In this document: in pieces, positions 15,363 through 24,934 of the stretch | How the letters are laid out: each line of letters starts with the position of its first letter | Position numbering within the stretch: position 1 is the first letter of the stretch | NCBI GenBank assembly: GCA_904419955.1 | Contig: CAJFTO010000001.1 | Span: 62,001 to 126,000 of the forward strand | Reading direction: 5' to 3' | Length of the DNA stretch: 64,000 nucleotides | Origin: Candidatus Roslinia caecavium | GTDB lineage: Bacteria; Bacillota; Clostridia; Monoglobales; Monoglobaceae | Translations under genes and position numbers: made by a program | The notes under the pieces: model-generated | Told to the model about the DNA's origin: nothing | Databases searched by the model: none | The model's input: only the letters and a program-made list of their open reading frames with translations

Positions 15363-18300
15363 ATGGCTGCAACCAATGGAAAGACTTCTTCCGGAACAAA
15401 AAAACGCGCTTCGTCAAGCAGAAGTTCGTCGTCCGGAAGAAAAAAATCTTCTTCCTCAAAATCGCGAAGCTCCGCCGCGTCCAGGCAGGCTATGAAACGC
15501 AAACCTATGATGCGCGAGATACAGGGGATAATTCTCTTCGCGCTTGCGCTGTTCTTTGCATTCGCGTTCTTTACAGACGCGGCCGGAATCGTAGGCGGTT
15601 TTATAAAGAGCGTGTGCTACGGCTTATTCGGCGCCGCTTCGGCGATATTCTTCGTTTATTTTATAATAGCCGGTATCAACTGTTTCACAGACGAGAAATC
15701 GACCGGCATACTACTTAGAACCGTTATACTGCTCGGACTTATGATATGCACCTCTATAATCACCGCTCTATTCTGCGGCGAGACTCAATTTATAGACGGC
15801 GGCGTTATAGAAAATCTCATGCTCCTGTACGACGATGGGATAAACGCCTCGGGCGGCGGCATAATAGGCGGGGGGATATGCGCGATCCTGTGCGCTCTGA
15901 TAGGAACCATGGGCGCGTGGGTGTTCTCTATAACCGGTACGCTCGTCCTTGTGATCCTCCTAACCGGCATATCGGTAACGTCGATATTTAAAAAGCTGGC
16001 GGCGAAAATACGCTTGCTCAGAGAAGAGCTATCCGAACAGGTCTCAGACGGCGGCTACTCAAATTCCGAAGACGAAGACGAGACGATTGCGATAGAGGAC
16101 GTCCCTCACTGCCAGCCGGGCTACGCCCCCGCAAATCGTAGAAAAAAAACCGGTCTGCTCAGTCGGCTATTTAGCAAAAACAAGCAAAAACGTCGTTCGG
16201 TGAAGCTGGACAACGGCTACGGCTCGGCCGAAAACGATTCCCGCTATAACGATATATACGGCGGTAACAAAGACGACGAAACCAAGGCCATACCCCTGCC
16301 GGTGGACTCGTTTATGACAAAAAAGGATAAAAAAGTCCAAGCCAAGACGCCCAAAACTCCGTCTTCCGGGTCTGAAAAGGCGACGGACTCCGATATAGAG
16401 GTTCTAAGCGACGACAATAACATAAAAAGATTTTCGTTTGACGAAAACGAAGACTTGCTCAAGAATCTATTCAGCGGCGAGACCGCCGATGCAAAGGATC
16501 TCCCTTTCGACCCGGACAATATCGTCGCCGGAACGCTGACCGAGTACGAAAATACCGGTTTAAAACGATCAAAACTGCCGGAGCTTGAAGATCTGCCAAG
16601 CTTTGATGTTTTACATAAAGACGGCTCGGGCGAGAAAAAGAAGCCCGATCTAAAACTCACTGCGGACGGAGTTCTTACCGAAAGACCGAACGAGGACGGA
16701 ACTATCCCCAAGCCGCCGAGCGACGATCCTCTCGACTTTGAACCGCCGAGCGAAGCTAAAATGCAAGACAAGCTCGATCCCGCCACCAAGGCCGCGCTCG
16801 ACATGGGCGTTCCGATCGACGAGGCGGTGGTCAAGGGCAGAAAGATGGTCGCCGAGGGCGAACTTACGCCGCAGCAGCTTATCGAGGAGCAGGCGGCGGA
16901 GAAGCTCGAACAAGACGGCTCGGACTACTTAGCTCATTATAAACTGCCCCCTCTCGAGCTGTTGTCTCCGCCAAAGCCAGGAAAGAAAAAGCCGGAAGAG
17001 ATCAAGCGGGAACTGGAAGCCAAGGCGAACAGCCTTCTCGAGACGCTCGCCAACTTCAAAGTAGACGCCAAGATAATCAATATAACGCAAGGGCCTACAG
17101 TCACAAGGTTTGAACTTCAGCCCGGAGTCGGGGTCAAGGTCTCCAAGATAACCGGACTGGCCGACGACATAGCGCTGAGCTTAGCGGCTACCGGGATCAT
17201 ATTCGAAGCGCCTATACCCGGCAAAGCGGCGATAGGCATAGAGATACCGAACGCCGATCCGAGTCCCGTGCCGATACGCGAGGTTTTGACCAGCGAAAAG
17301 TTTAAAAAGCAAAAGTCTAAGACGACGATCGCCCTCGGCAAGGACATAAGCGGAAACGCAGTCGTCGCCGATATTTCGGACTTTCCGCACGTGCTTATAG
17401 CCGGGGCTACCGGTTCGGGTAAATCGGTGTGTATCAACTCGATAATCACGAGCATACTCTATAAAGCGCGGCCGGACGAAGTAAAGCTTATCATGATAGA
17501 TCCCAAGATGGTCGAGCTGGGCGTATACAACGGCATCCCGCATCTGCTCATCCCGGTCGTTACCGATCCGAAGCACGCGGCGGGCGCGCTCAACTGGGCT
17601 GTCGTCGAGATGCAGAATAGATATAATCTCTTAAAGGACAACAAAGTGCGAAACCTCAAGGGATATAACCGGCTTATGGACGAGCAGGGAACGCCGGAGA
17701 ACAAACTGCCGGAGATCGTTATCATAATAGACGAGCTTGCGGATCTGATGATAGTCGCCAAGAACGAGGTCGAGGACGCGATAAACAGGCTTGCGGCGCT
17801 CGCGAGAGCCGCGGGAATGTATCTGGTCATCGCGACACAAAGACCGTCGGTCAACGTTATCACCGGCGTGATCAAGGCGAACGTGCCGTCGAGGATATCC
17901 TTCGCGGTATCGTCCCAGATAGACAGCCGCACCATAATCGATACCCAGGGCGCGGAAAAGTTGCTCGGTAAGGGCGACATGCTCTACTATCCGCGAGGCG
18001 CTATGCGGCCGATACGCGTGCAGGGCAACTTCGTCTCGGACAAGGAGATCGAGAATATAGTAGACTATATCAAAAATATCTGCGAGGCGGAATATGACGA
18101 CGAGATAATCGAAAGCATAGAGAAAGAGCATGAAAGAGTGGCCGCCGACCTCGAATCGGCCGCGAACTCGCATTCTTCATCAAACGGACACGAGTCCGGT
18201 TCGGCGCCGAAGGACGATATGTTCTTAGACGCGGTAGAGCTGGTCCTTGAAAACGGACAGGCGTCGGTCGCGATGTTTCAGAGAAAATTTAAAATGGGCT

Positions 18301-18443
18301 ATCAGCGCGCGGCTAAGCTGATAGACCAGATGGAAGAGAGAAAAATAATAGGTCCCTACGAAGGAACAAAGCCCAGACAGGTTTTGATAACCAGACAGGA
18401 ATTTAATGAAATGAAATTCAACTACGAAAACCGGAGCGACTAA
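15363..18443 (+). CDS. ftsK: DNA translocase FtsK/SpoIIIE
   Basis: A 1026-residue septal or sporulation DNA pump. A very basic Ser/Lys/Arg-rich N-terminus (residues 1-45) precedes a cluster of hydrophobic membrane segments (about 50-215). A long acidic and proline-containing linker leads to the motor: Walker A GATGSGKS (about 680), Walker B IIIIDELADLM (about 789) and a C-terminal winged-helix gamma domain (about 952-1022) that reads oriented DNA sites. It moves the chromosome into the daughter cell or forespore. The frame is open to 15240, but AGGAGGG lies 9 bases before the ATG at 15363. It is monocistronic; a terminator overlaps the stop codon. Confidence 0.95.
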   Translation: MAATNGKTSSGTKKRASSSRSSSSGRKKSSSSKSRSSAASRQAMKRKPMMREIQGIILFALALFFAFAFFTDAAGIVGGFIKSVCYGLFGAASAIFFVYFIIAGINCFTDEKSTGILLRTVILLGLMICTSIITALFCGETQFIDGGVIENLMLLYDDGINASGGGIIGGGICAILCALIGTMGAWVFSITGTLVLVILLTGISVTSIFKKLAAKIRLLREELSEQVSDGGYSNSEDEDETIAIEDVPHCQPGYAPANRRKKTGLLSRLFSKNKQKRRSVKLDNGYGSAENDSRYNDIYGGNKDDETKAIPLPVDSFMTKKDKKVQAKTPKTPSSGSEKATDSDIEVLSDDNNIKRFSFDENEDLLKNLFSGETADAKDLPFDPDNIVAGTLTEYENTGLKRSKLPELEDLPSFDVLHKDGSGEKKKPDLKLTADGVLTERPNEDGTIPKPPSDDPLDFEPPSEAKMQDKLDPATKAALDMGVPIDEAVVKGRKMVAEGELTPQQLIEEQAAEKLEQDGSDYLAHYKLPPLELLSPPKPGKKKPEEIKRELEAKANSLLETLANFKVDAKIINITQGPTVTRFELQPGVGVKVSKITGLADDIALSLAATGIIFEAPIPGKAAIGIEIPNADPSPVPIREVLTSEKFKKQKSKTTIALGKDISGNAVVADISDFPHVLIAGATGSGKSVCINSIITSILYKARPDEVKLIMIDPKMVELGVYNGIPHLLIPVVTDPKHAAGALNWAVVEMQNRYNLLKDNKVRNLKGYNRLMDEQGTPENKLPEIVIIIDELADLMIVAKNEVEDAINRLAALARAAGMYLVIATQRPSVNVITGVIKANVPSRISFAVSSQIDSRTIIDTQGAEKLLGKGDMLYYPRGAMRPIRVQGNFVSDKEIENIVDYIKNICEAEYDDEIIESIEKEHERVAADLESAANSHSSSNGHESGSAPKDDMFLDAVELVLENGQASVAMFQRKFKMGYQRAAKLIDQMEERKIIGPYEGTKPRQVLITRQEFNEMKFNYENRSD

Positions 18444-18458
18444 CGCCCCGGTTTTTAT
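18427..18458 (+). terminator. Terminator overlapping the ftsK stop codon
   Basis: CCGG-A-GCG pairs with CGC-C-CCGG (one mismatch) followed by TTTTT. The TAA stop is in the loop. Confidence 0.8.
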
Positions 18459-18600
18459 TTATATGTTTTTCGATCTATGCTTGTCTTTGATAACTCGCAC
18501 GTTTCAAATTCATCGGCTACGGCTTTAATTATCATTTTACACCTTTTGAATTTAAAATATAAAATTTACTTGGATATAATAATATAAATTCGGAAAAATA

Positions 18601-18629
18601 TAGACATATAATATTTTTCATGATATAAT
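18601..18629 (+). promoter_or_regulatory. Promoter of the secreted copper-amine-oxidase-N-domain protein
   Basis: TAGACA (18601-18606), 17 bases, TATAAT (18624-18629) with an extended TG. It lies within an AT-rich stretch, about 115 bases before the start codon. The rest of 18459-18751 shows no other feature. Confidence 0.7.
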
Positions 18630-18751
18630 CATTATATTATATCCTATATTTTTATAAAAAATAATTGTCCGTCGAGAACAATAGGCTGGAGAGTTATCGA
18701 TTTTCTCAAGCAGTTCGCTCATTTTTAATAAAATCAAGGGAGAGAAGCGTA

Positions 18752-20140
18752 ATGAAAAAATTTTTTAATTGGGTATTGATATTATGTATGCTTACAAGTC
18801 TGATTTTCATGTTTACTATTGGCGTTCAAGCTGCGTCTAATGACGATATACTAATGCAGACGTATGAAAATATAAACGCAACAGAGGGTAACTGCAGACT
18901 CTTCCTTCCCGACGATTACGACGGCGACGGCGTTAAAGAGGCCTTCGCTGTGCAAGGAATTTGGGAAGAGGGCTTAGTAAACGGTAATATTTGGTTTATT
19001 AATAGCGCCGGATCTTATCGCATTGTCCAGGCCTATGTAAACGGCTCAGACTACAGGATAGCGCGCGCCGGCAATAACGTCTTTTTTATATGGGAAGATT
19101 CCTCCGGCGGTTCAGGCAGCGTTTCATATATCTTTAGCTGTAAAAACGGCGAAGCATATTCCCCTGTTATTTCTGGTATGTACGAGTATTTTAGAGAAGA
19201 AAATGGAAAATATTATGGCGATATAAGCGATTTCAGCTCAGGATATCATAATTGGAAAACAGAGGAGTTCATATTTGACGAAAACACCTTGGAATTTGTA
19301 AGCGCCGCCGCAGCGACTATTGATATAAATTATTTAACAAAATATTATTGGTACTATGATTCCGGGATATATTCAAAATACGAATTTCACAAAGACAGTA
19401 CATACACCGTATATGATTACAATGGCAATATATTCAACGAAGGCTCATTCACATTAAACAACAATATATTGACCCTTAATTACAAATACAATGACGGCTC
19501 TTCAGGAAGCCATTCTATGATTTATGTAGACAAAAACGTCAATGACTTATTTTCGTTTTTACCGGAAGGCGAAAAAATATTTTGGGATCCGGATACCGGT
19601 AATGAATATATTGGAAACACATATGAAGAAGTTCCGATCAATCAAGAGATCAAAGTCGTCCTAAACGGCTCCGAGCTTCAATTCGATCAACCGCCGATAA
19701 TGAGAAACGACCGGGTAATGGTTCCGATACGAGCTATCTTCGAGGCTCTGGGTTACAACGTTATATGGCATGATACAACGCAGATCGCTACGGCTTCTAA
19801 CGACTCAAACACGATAATCGCTCAGATCAACAATCCCAATATCTTATACAACGAAGGAACATACGTATGCGACGTTTCACCTATGTTGGTCTCCGATAGA
19901 ACTCTGGTTCCGGTAAGGGCCGTTTCGGAATGCGCGGGCTGCACAGTAGACTGGGACGAAGAGTCTAGCACGGTTATAATAACCTCCGGTTCCTCAGCTT
20001 CTTCGGGCGGCAGTTCTTCAGGTAGTAGCTCTTCTGGCGAGAGCTCATCAAGCGGCGGCTCTTCAAGCGGTAGTTCTTCGAGTAGCAGCTCTTCCGGTAG
20101 CGGTTCGTCGCGAGGCGGCCTGGTGCGGCTCCTGGTGTAG
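18752..20140 (+). CDS. Secreted protein with copper amine oxidase N-terminal-like domain and Ser/Gly tail
   Basis: A 462-residue exported protein. It has a signal peptide (MKKFFNWVLILCMLTSLIF... to about residue 28, ending in VQAAS), then a unique region of about 270 residues that includes a calcium-loop-like DDYDGDGVKEAF. Next comes a Cu_amine_oxidN1-type domain with the paired signatures MRNDRVMVPIRAIFEALGY and SDRTLVPVRAVSECAG, and finally a tail of about 45 residues made almost only of Ser and Gly. In Clostridia this domain is a wall-associated stalk, not an oxidase. The frame is open to 18665; GGGAGAGAAG before the ATG at 18752 and the signal peptide decide the start. The last residues (RGGLVRLLV) read like an out-of-frame end. 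Confidence 0.82.
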   Translation: MKKFFNWVLILCMLTSLIFMFTIGVQAASNDDILMQTYENINATEGNCRLFLPDDYDGDGVKEAFAVQGIWEEGLVNGNIWFINSAGSYRIVQAYVNGSDYRIARAGNNVFFIWEDSSGGSGSVSYIFSCKNGEAYSPVISGMYEYFREENGKYYGDISDFSSGYHNWKTEEFIFDENTLEFVSAAAATIDINYLTKYYWYYDSGIYSKYEFHKDSTYTVYDYNGNIFNEGSFTLNNNILTLNYKYNDGSSGSHSMIYVDKNVNDLFSFLPEGEKIFWDPDTGNEYIGNTYEEVPINQEIKVVLNGSELQFDQPPIMRNDRVMVPIRAIFEALGYNVIWHDTTQIATASNDSNTIIAQINNPNILYNEGTYVCDVSPMLVSDRTLVPVRAVSECAGCTVDWDEESSTVIITSGSSASSGGSSSGSSSSGESSSSGGSSSGSSSSSSSSGSGSSRGGLVRLLV

Positions 20141-20301
20141 ACGCCAGAGAATAATCATATGGTATCGTAATATTTATTAATCGACCGAGCGGCGCAAAAC
20201 GCTCGTCGTAAGCAAGCGGCTATCTAAAGCCGGCGCAAAAATTTTAGCAAAAACGTATAATATGGGTTTAACCCTATTCATAACTATCCTTCTTTATTAA
20301 A

Positions 20302-20340
20302 AGAGCATATCGCTTGAGGCGATATGCTCTCGTTTATTTT
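20302..20340. terminator. Bidirectional terminator ending the glycan-cluster operon
   Basis: A 12-bp perfect stem AGAGCATATCGC/GCGATATGCTCT with loop TTGAG. On the minus strand TTTTAAT follows it. It closes both the plus-strand secreted-protein gene and the minus-strand operon. The 160 bases from 20141 hold no gene. Confidence 0.88.
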
Positions 20341-20402
20341 CGCCGCATATTTAAGATCGTCCTCATATGCGGGCCTATTCAAATACGCGGTTTGCCCGCT
20401 TG

Positions 20403-22619
20403 TTATATCCAGAAACAGATCAAATATTTCCAGAAATAATAGAAGTTCGGATTCAGATCGCACAGGTTATCGGATATATCGGTGAATATCCATAGGCCGT
20501 GGAATATCATACCGAGAACAAACGCGATCAATACGCCGAGCACGAAGAGTCTTCTGACCGCTCCGGCGCCCGCCCCGGTAAACAACGCCGAGCCGCCTGC
20601 GTTTATAAGTTTTTTCTTAGCTCCCGCGGCGGACGTCTCCGGCTCTATATCTTTAGAGCCTTCGCTAAGCCTCTCGTATATCGCGAATACCATTATGCAC
20701 GCGACTATAAACACCAGCCAAGAGAAATCGGTAATATATCTCAGATATATCGCCGCAACCTGAGCCGCGAGCACCGCCAGTATCACCGACATGATCAGCG
20801 CGGCTATGGAGAAGCCGAAAATGGCTCCGCCCTTTTGCTTCAGATATTTCCTCTGAGCGACTACAAAGAATACTATCCAGAGTATCGGGTTGCTCATAAA
20901 CACTCCGTATGTCGGCTCGAGTATGCTCTTTCCTATATAGACCGTGTCTATCGGCGTAGTACTGATAAACGGGAAGTTTGTGTCTATCACTACCGGCGCA
21001 AAGAAATAATGGAATATTCCGAGGAACGAGCGATCAAACTCAAATCCGCGCTGGCGCATATCGTTGCTCGTAAGGTTGTAATTCGCCCCAAAATCGAACG
21101 GCGACCCAAACCTTGCGAAATTATACGCCATGATCAACGCGCCTATTACGATAAACGGCGTCATAAGCCCGACCGTTTGCTTCCAGCCGGATCTTGAGAA
21201 CAGCGTCCTGTCCTTAAACACGGATTTCCAGTAGAGTATAACGCCGAGTCCGATTATTATCAGCGTCTGCGGTCTGCACCCCGAAGTTATCGCCACGCAG
21301 AGCGCGCCGAGCGTTATTTTGGGGATACTGATACTCGTCGTTCCGTCGGGGTTGTCCTTAAGCGAACCTATCCAGAACGCAAGTCCCAAGATCCCGAAAG
21401 TCATACTCATAACGACCGGCACAGAATACAGATCCGGCCGCTGAAGAGCGTAAACTATGCCGCATGAATTTATGAACAGACAGCTCATGATCAAATACAA
21501 CGCGAGCGGAGTGTTTTTAAACCACTTCTTTATTATCTCCCAAAGCAGCAATAGTATCGAGACAACAAGCAGGACCGATATTATAAATATGGCCATATGG
21601 TCGGGAAGCTGATGTCCGCCTGTCACAAGATAATACGGTATATACATAAGTATTACCGGCGCGACTCCAAAATAGACGTATATCTTCTCATTGTAATACG
21701 CGTGATCCCACTCGTAGTCCCACGCGTTCCCGCCGTTGCCTTTGCTGAGTTCGCTGTAGCGCTGATTCAGATCGTAAGGGTTGTCGAGCGCTTTAAGCTC
21801 ATCCGACACCTCGTGCTGGATCAGATAGGTATGCCCTGCGAGCAACGATTCCGTAAGTTCGTGATACTGGTCGTAATAATGCTTGGTCGGGTCCTTAAAG
21901 AACGGATTCAGATTTACGATATTATAAAACGCCGCAAGCTGAGCTATAACAAGTACTATTATCAAAGCCTTTTGCTTCTTCGACTTGAAATTTATTTTAT
22001 AATTATACACGCTTGATTTTGGTCTTAGGATATACAATATCCACAGCAGCAGCGCAAGCAACGGAAACCTTACCGGCGAGATAAGCATAGGAACCCGCGC
22101 GTTCAGAGCGCAGCCGTTTATCCGTATCTCCGCGCCGCTCGTCGTCTCGACCTCAAATCTCACGCCGTGCGTATTTCCGCCCGAATGTATTCTGAAATAC
22201 TTGCTCGCCTCTATGTCCTTGAGCACGTCCTGAGCCGGAGAAGAAAAGTAGGACTCGTTAGCCTCGTCTTTTATAGATACCGTCACTTTAGCGACCTCGT
22301 CGTTTGACAGAGATATGTCCAAAAACATATTCTTGACTTCTATATCGCTGTCGTCGCCGAGTATCCCTCTTATTTCAAACTCCGCGCTCGAACCGGTAGC
22401 CCGGTAATTATCGCCCGACTCCTCAGCTCCCGAAACTATCCTCAGATCCTCGACCGCGATCTCGTCGTTAAAGACCGACTCGATACAGCGGTAATTGAAT
22501 ATGAAAATCTCTATCAGCAGGGATATAACCAAAAATATACAGAGAACCGCCAGATATTTTCTAAGACTCTCTTCCTTTAAAAGTTCTCTAAACCGTTTAA
22601 CCTTATCCTTGATCTCCAC
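20403..22619 (-). CDS. Large polytopic membrane protein, GT-C glycosyltransferase-like
   Basis: A 738-residue protein with one N-terminal membrane helix, an extracytoplasmic domain of about 130 residues, then about a dozen membrane segments. A loop contains WDYEWDHAYYNEKIYVYFG, an acidic/aromatic first-loop pattern like that of polyprenyl-phosphate-sugar-dependent GT-C enzymes. The family is not certain. The frame is open to an ATG at 22637 that overlaps the preceding stop, but GAGGAGG falls just inside it and points to the GTG at 22619. It is the last gene of the minus-strand glycan cluster and directly follows a GT2 gene that could supply its lipid-linked sugar. No catalytic residue is proven. 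Confidence 0.72.
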   Translation of the reverse strand: MEIKDKVKRFRELLKEESLRKYLAVLCIFLVISLLIEIFIFNYRCIESVFNDEIAVEDLRIVSGAEESGDNYRATGSSAEFEIRGILGDDSDIEVKNMFLDISLSNDEVAKVTVSIKDEANESYFSSPAQDVLKDIEASKYFRIHSGGNTHGVRFEVETTSGAEIRINGCALNARVPMLISPVRFPLLALLLWILYILRPKSSVYNYKINFKSKKQKALIIVLVIAQLAAFYNIVNLNPFFKDPTKHYYDQYHELTESLLAGHTYLIQHEVSDELKALDNPYDLNQRYSELSKGNGGNAWDYEWDHAYYNEKIYVYFGVAPVILMYIPYYLVTGGHQLPDHMAIFIISVLLVVSILLLLWEIIKKWFKNTPLALYLIMSCLFINSCGIVYALQRPDLYSVPVVMSMTFGILGLAFWIGSLKDNPDGTTSISIPKITLGALCVAITSGCRPQTLIIIGLGVILYWKSVFKDRTLFSRSGWKQTVGLMTPFIVIGALIMAYNFARFGSPFDFGANYNLTSNDMRQRGFEFDRSFLGIFHYFFAPVVIDTNFPFISTTPIDTVYIGKSILEPTYGVFMSNPILWIVFFVVAQRKYLKQKGGAIFGFSIAALIMSVILAVLAAQVAAIYLRYITDFSWLVFIVACIMVFAIYERLSEGSKDIEPETSAAGAKKKLINAGGSALFTGAGAGAVRRLFVLGVLIAFVLGMIFHGLWIFTDISDNLCDLNPNFYYFWKYLICFWI

Positions 22620-22633
22620 AACTCCGCCTCCTC

Positions 22634-23596
22634 TCATTCGTTACGCTCCGACGCTTTCAGTTCTTCAAACCTCTCGTTGGTCTTTATCAGTTTATATTCA
22701 AAATCGTGCCTGCTCCTCTGTCCTATAGTCGATAATATGAGTCCCGCAAAATACGACTGAATAGCGGCTATAACGATAAAGCCGCTGACTATCAGCGTCG
22801 GGAACTGCGGCACCAAACCGGTTTTGATATACGTTACCAGGACCGGCGCGAACAGCGCCGCGGCGATTATCAAAAGTATCAGCGAAAACGCGGTGAAAAA
22901 CTGTCTCGGTTTATAATTTTTATACAGCCGCGCTATAGTCTTAAGCACCTTAAAACCGTCGCTGTACGTATTCAGCTTAGACACGCTCCCGTCCGGTCTG
23001 TCTCTGTAATCAATTATTACGTTTTCGACCAACATCTTCTTATCGACCGCGTGAATAGTCATCTCGGTCTCTATCTCAAATCCTGCCGACATCACCGGGT
23101 ACGTCTTGACAAAATTATAGCTAAACGCTCTATAGCCGGTCATAACGTCCTTAATATCGCTTTTGAACAGTCTGTTTATAAACATTCTTACCATCGAATT
23201 GCCCAAATTATGAAACGGCCTCTTATTCTCAGTAAAATACGTAGACGACAACCTGTCGCCCACCACCATGTCAACTTGTTTGTTTAAGACTTTCTCCACC
23301 ATTTCGGGCGCGTACTCGGCGGGATATGTGTCGTCGCCGTCTACCATTATATAACATTCGGCGTCTATCTCCCGAAACATTCTGCGAATAACGTTACCCT
23401 TTCCCTGCATATACTCATGCCGCACGACCGCTCCGGCTCTTTTGGCTATCTCTGCGGTCTCGTCCGTTGAGCGGTTATCGTATACGTATACTACCGCGTC
23501 CGGAAGGACTCTTTTAAAATCCTTAACTACCTTTTCAACTGTTTTGCTCTCATTATAGCATGGAATCAACACAGCTATCTTATCCATAATATTCAT
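22634..23596 (-). CDS. GT2 family glycosyltransferase, dolichyl/polyprenyl-phosphate sugar synthase-like
   Basis: A 320-residue GT-A glycosyltransferase: AVLIPCYNESKTVEKVV start, DNRSTDETAEIA, the metal-binding VDGDDTY motif, then MTGYRAFSY. Two hydrophobic helices (about 235-300) anchor it in the membrane. DPM1-like enzymes move a sugar from a nucleotide donor to polyprenyl phosphate on the cytoplasmic face. The product would feed the neighbouring GT-C-like membrane proteins. The start ATG has AAAGG close by; an in-frame ATG three codons later is a possible alternative. Its TGA stop overlaps an ATG of the next gene, so the two are coupled. Confidence 0.88.
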   Translation of the reverse strand: MNIMDKIAVLIPCYNESKTVEKVVKDFKRVLPDAVVYVYDNRSTDETAEIAKRAGAVVRHEYMQGKGNVIRRMFREIDAECYIMVDGDDTYPAEYAPEMVEKVLNKQVDMVVGDRLSSTYFTENKRPFHNLGNSMVRMFINRLFKSDIKDVMTGYRAFSYNFVKTYPVMSAGFEIETEMTIHAVDKKMLVENVIIDYRDRPDGSVSKLNTYSDGFKVLKTIARLYKNYKPRQFFTAFSLILLIIAAALFAPVLVTYIKTGLVPQFPTLIVSGFIVIAAIQSYFAGLILSTIGQRSRHDFEYKLIKTNERFEELKASERNE

Positions 23597-23635
23597 AGCC
23601 TTTCTATCATTAATAAACCAATTCTGTAAGATAAA

Positions 23636-24898
23636 TCAAACCAGATATCCCAACACGTACCCTATAGTTCCGACAAGATTTATCCCCAATCCCCAGAAGA
23701 ACATTGGATAATTTATTACCGAAAAATCTCTCTTCTCATCTCTCAGCATATATCCGAGCCCAAACAGAATAACGGGTATCATATCCACAGTATACCTGTT
23801 TCCAAACTGCGAGCCGCCGAGCGTCTTATGGCAGCAGAGTAGTATCATATGCAGCAGGGCTAACACAATAACGGCCCACGGGATAACGCGCTTGTAGTTT
23901 CGCTTTATCCCGGCGAGGAAATATATCATATACGCCAGGAATATCGGACTTATCAGCCACAGCGCGCAGCCGTTAAATCTCGGGAACTGTACCACGCCGT
24001 TTTCCACTTCGGGTAGGTCGAACATCCTCTTTAAATTATCCCACAGATAGGCTACGCTGAACTGTCCGTCCTCCGCTCTCATAAACTCAGGCAAGTAATC
24101 GTGACCGAACTGGAACGGGTTTCCAAATCTCGCCGCGTTAAGTATCATCAAAAACGCCCCGACCGCAAGCGCGGGAAGCGCCCACCACCAGAATCTCTTT
24201 ATCCCGTCGATGATCTTTATATCGTTATACGTAAGTTTCTTGTAAAGCAGATACATTACAAGCGGAGTATAAACGATCTGAAGCGGACGGCAGCCGAACG
24301 CCAACGCCAGCAAGAACAGCGGCGCCCAGCCGGATCTCAGCCCCTTTGTCGCCGCGTAATACAGCGCCATCATCGTGAAAGTAAATCCGCATACCTGAGC
24401 TATATACCATACGTCGCCGGTATAGCCGATATGTATGAAGTTGCCTCCTATAGTCGCAAACAACGCCATAAATATCGCGAGCTTATTCTTAGCGGTATAC
24501 AAGTACACAATCTTATACGCGTAGACCGCGCCTATTATACCGATTATCGTGGTTATCGCGTAATCGGGCACGCTGTCCTTAAAGATGATGCAGAACGGCA
24601 GCAGTATCACCGACGGTATCGGCGGGAAACTGCAATAATATTTGCCCTCGTATATCGCAAGCTCGAGCGAAGTGTAATTCTGTCCCAGATCCAAATGACC
24701 CTCGAGCCAGCGTCTCGCCTGAAGCACGTATGTGTTAAAAAACGCCGAAGTCGTAAACGAGACGTCCGTAAACGCCCAGATAACGCAGTAGACGCTGAAA
24801 ACAGATAGCGCCACCGCCGCTATCCCATACGCCTGTTCCCGGGTAACGCCGTCGCTTATTAACTTTGAAGCCGTAAGCTTAACATTTTTCTTTTCCAT
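23636..24898 (-). CDS. Polytopic membrane protein, GT-C glycosyltransferase-like
   Basis: A 420-residue protein with about ten to twelve membrane segments. The first extracytoplasmic loop carries QARRWLEGHLDLGQNYTSLE followed by IYEGKYYCSFPPIPSVILLP, a pattern also seen in the 738-residue neighbour. Such loops are common in bacterial GT-C proteins that use polyprenyl-phosphate sugars. It ends soon after the last helix. The start ATG is preceded by TAAGGAGACAGATC. It lies between the GT2 gene and the two PTPS-related membrane proteins in one minus-strand operon. The exact substrate is unknown. Confidence 0.75.
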   Translation of the reverse strand: MEKKNVKLTASKLISDGVTREQAYGIAAVALSVFSVYCVIWAFTDVSFTTSAFFNTYVLQARRWLEGHLDLGQNYTSLELAIYEGKYYCSFPPIPSVILLPFCIIFKDSVPDYAITTIIGIIGAVYAYKIVYLYTAKNKLAIFMALFATIGGNFIHIGYTGDVWYIAQVCGFTFTMMALYYAATKGLRSGWAPLFLLALAFGCRPLQIVYTPLVMYLLYKKLTYNDIKIIDGIKRFWWWALPALAVGAFLMILNAARFGNPFQFGHDYLPEFMRAEDGQFSVAYLWDNLKRMFDLPEVENGVVQFPRFNGCALWLISPIFLAYMIYFLAGIKRNYKRVIPWAVIVLALLHMILLCCHKTLGGSQFGNRYTVDMIPVILFGLGYMLRDEKRDFSVINYPMFFWGLGINLVGTIGYVLGYLV

Positions 24899-24934
24899 GA
24901 TCTGTCTCCTTAAATTAAGACTATATAAAATATT

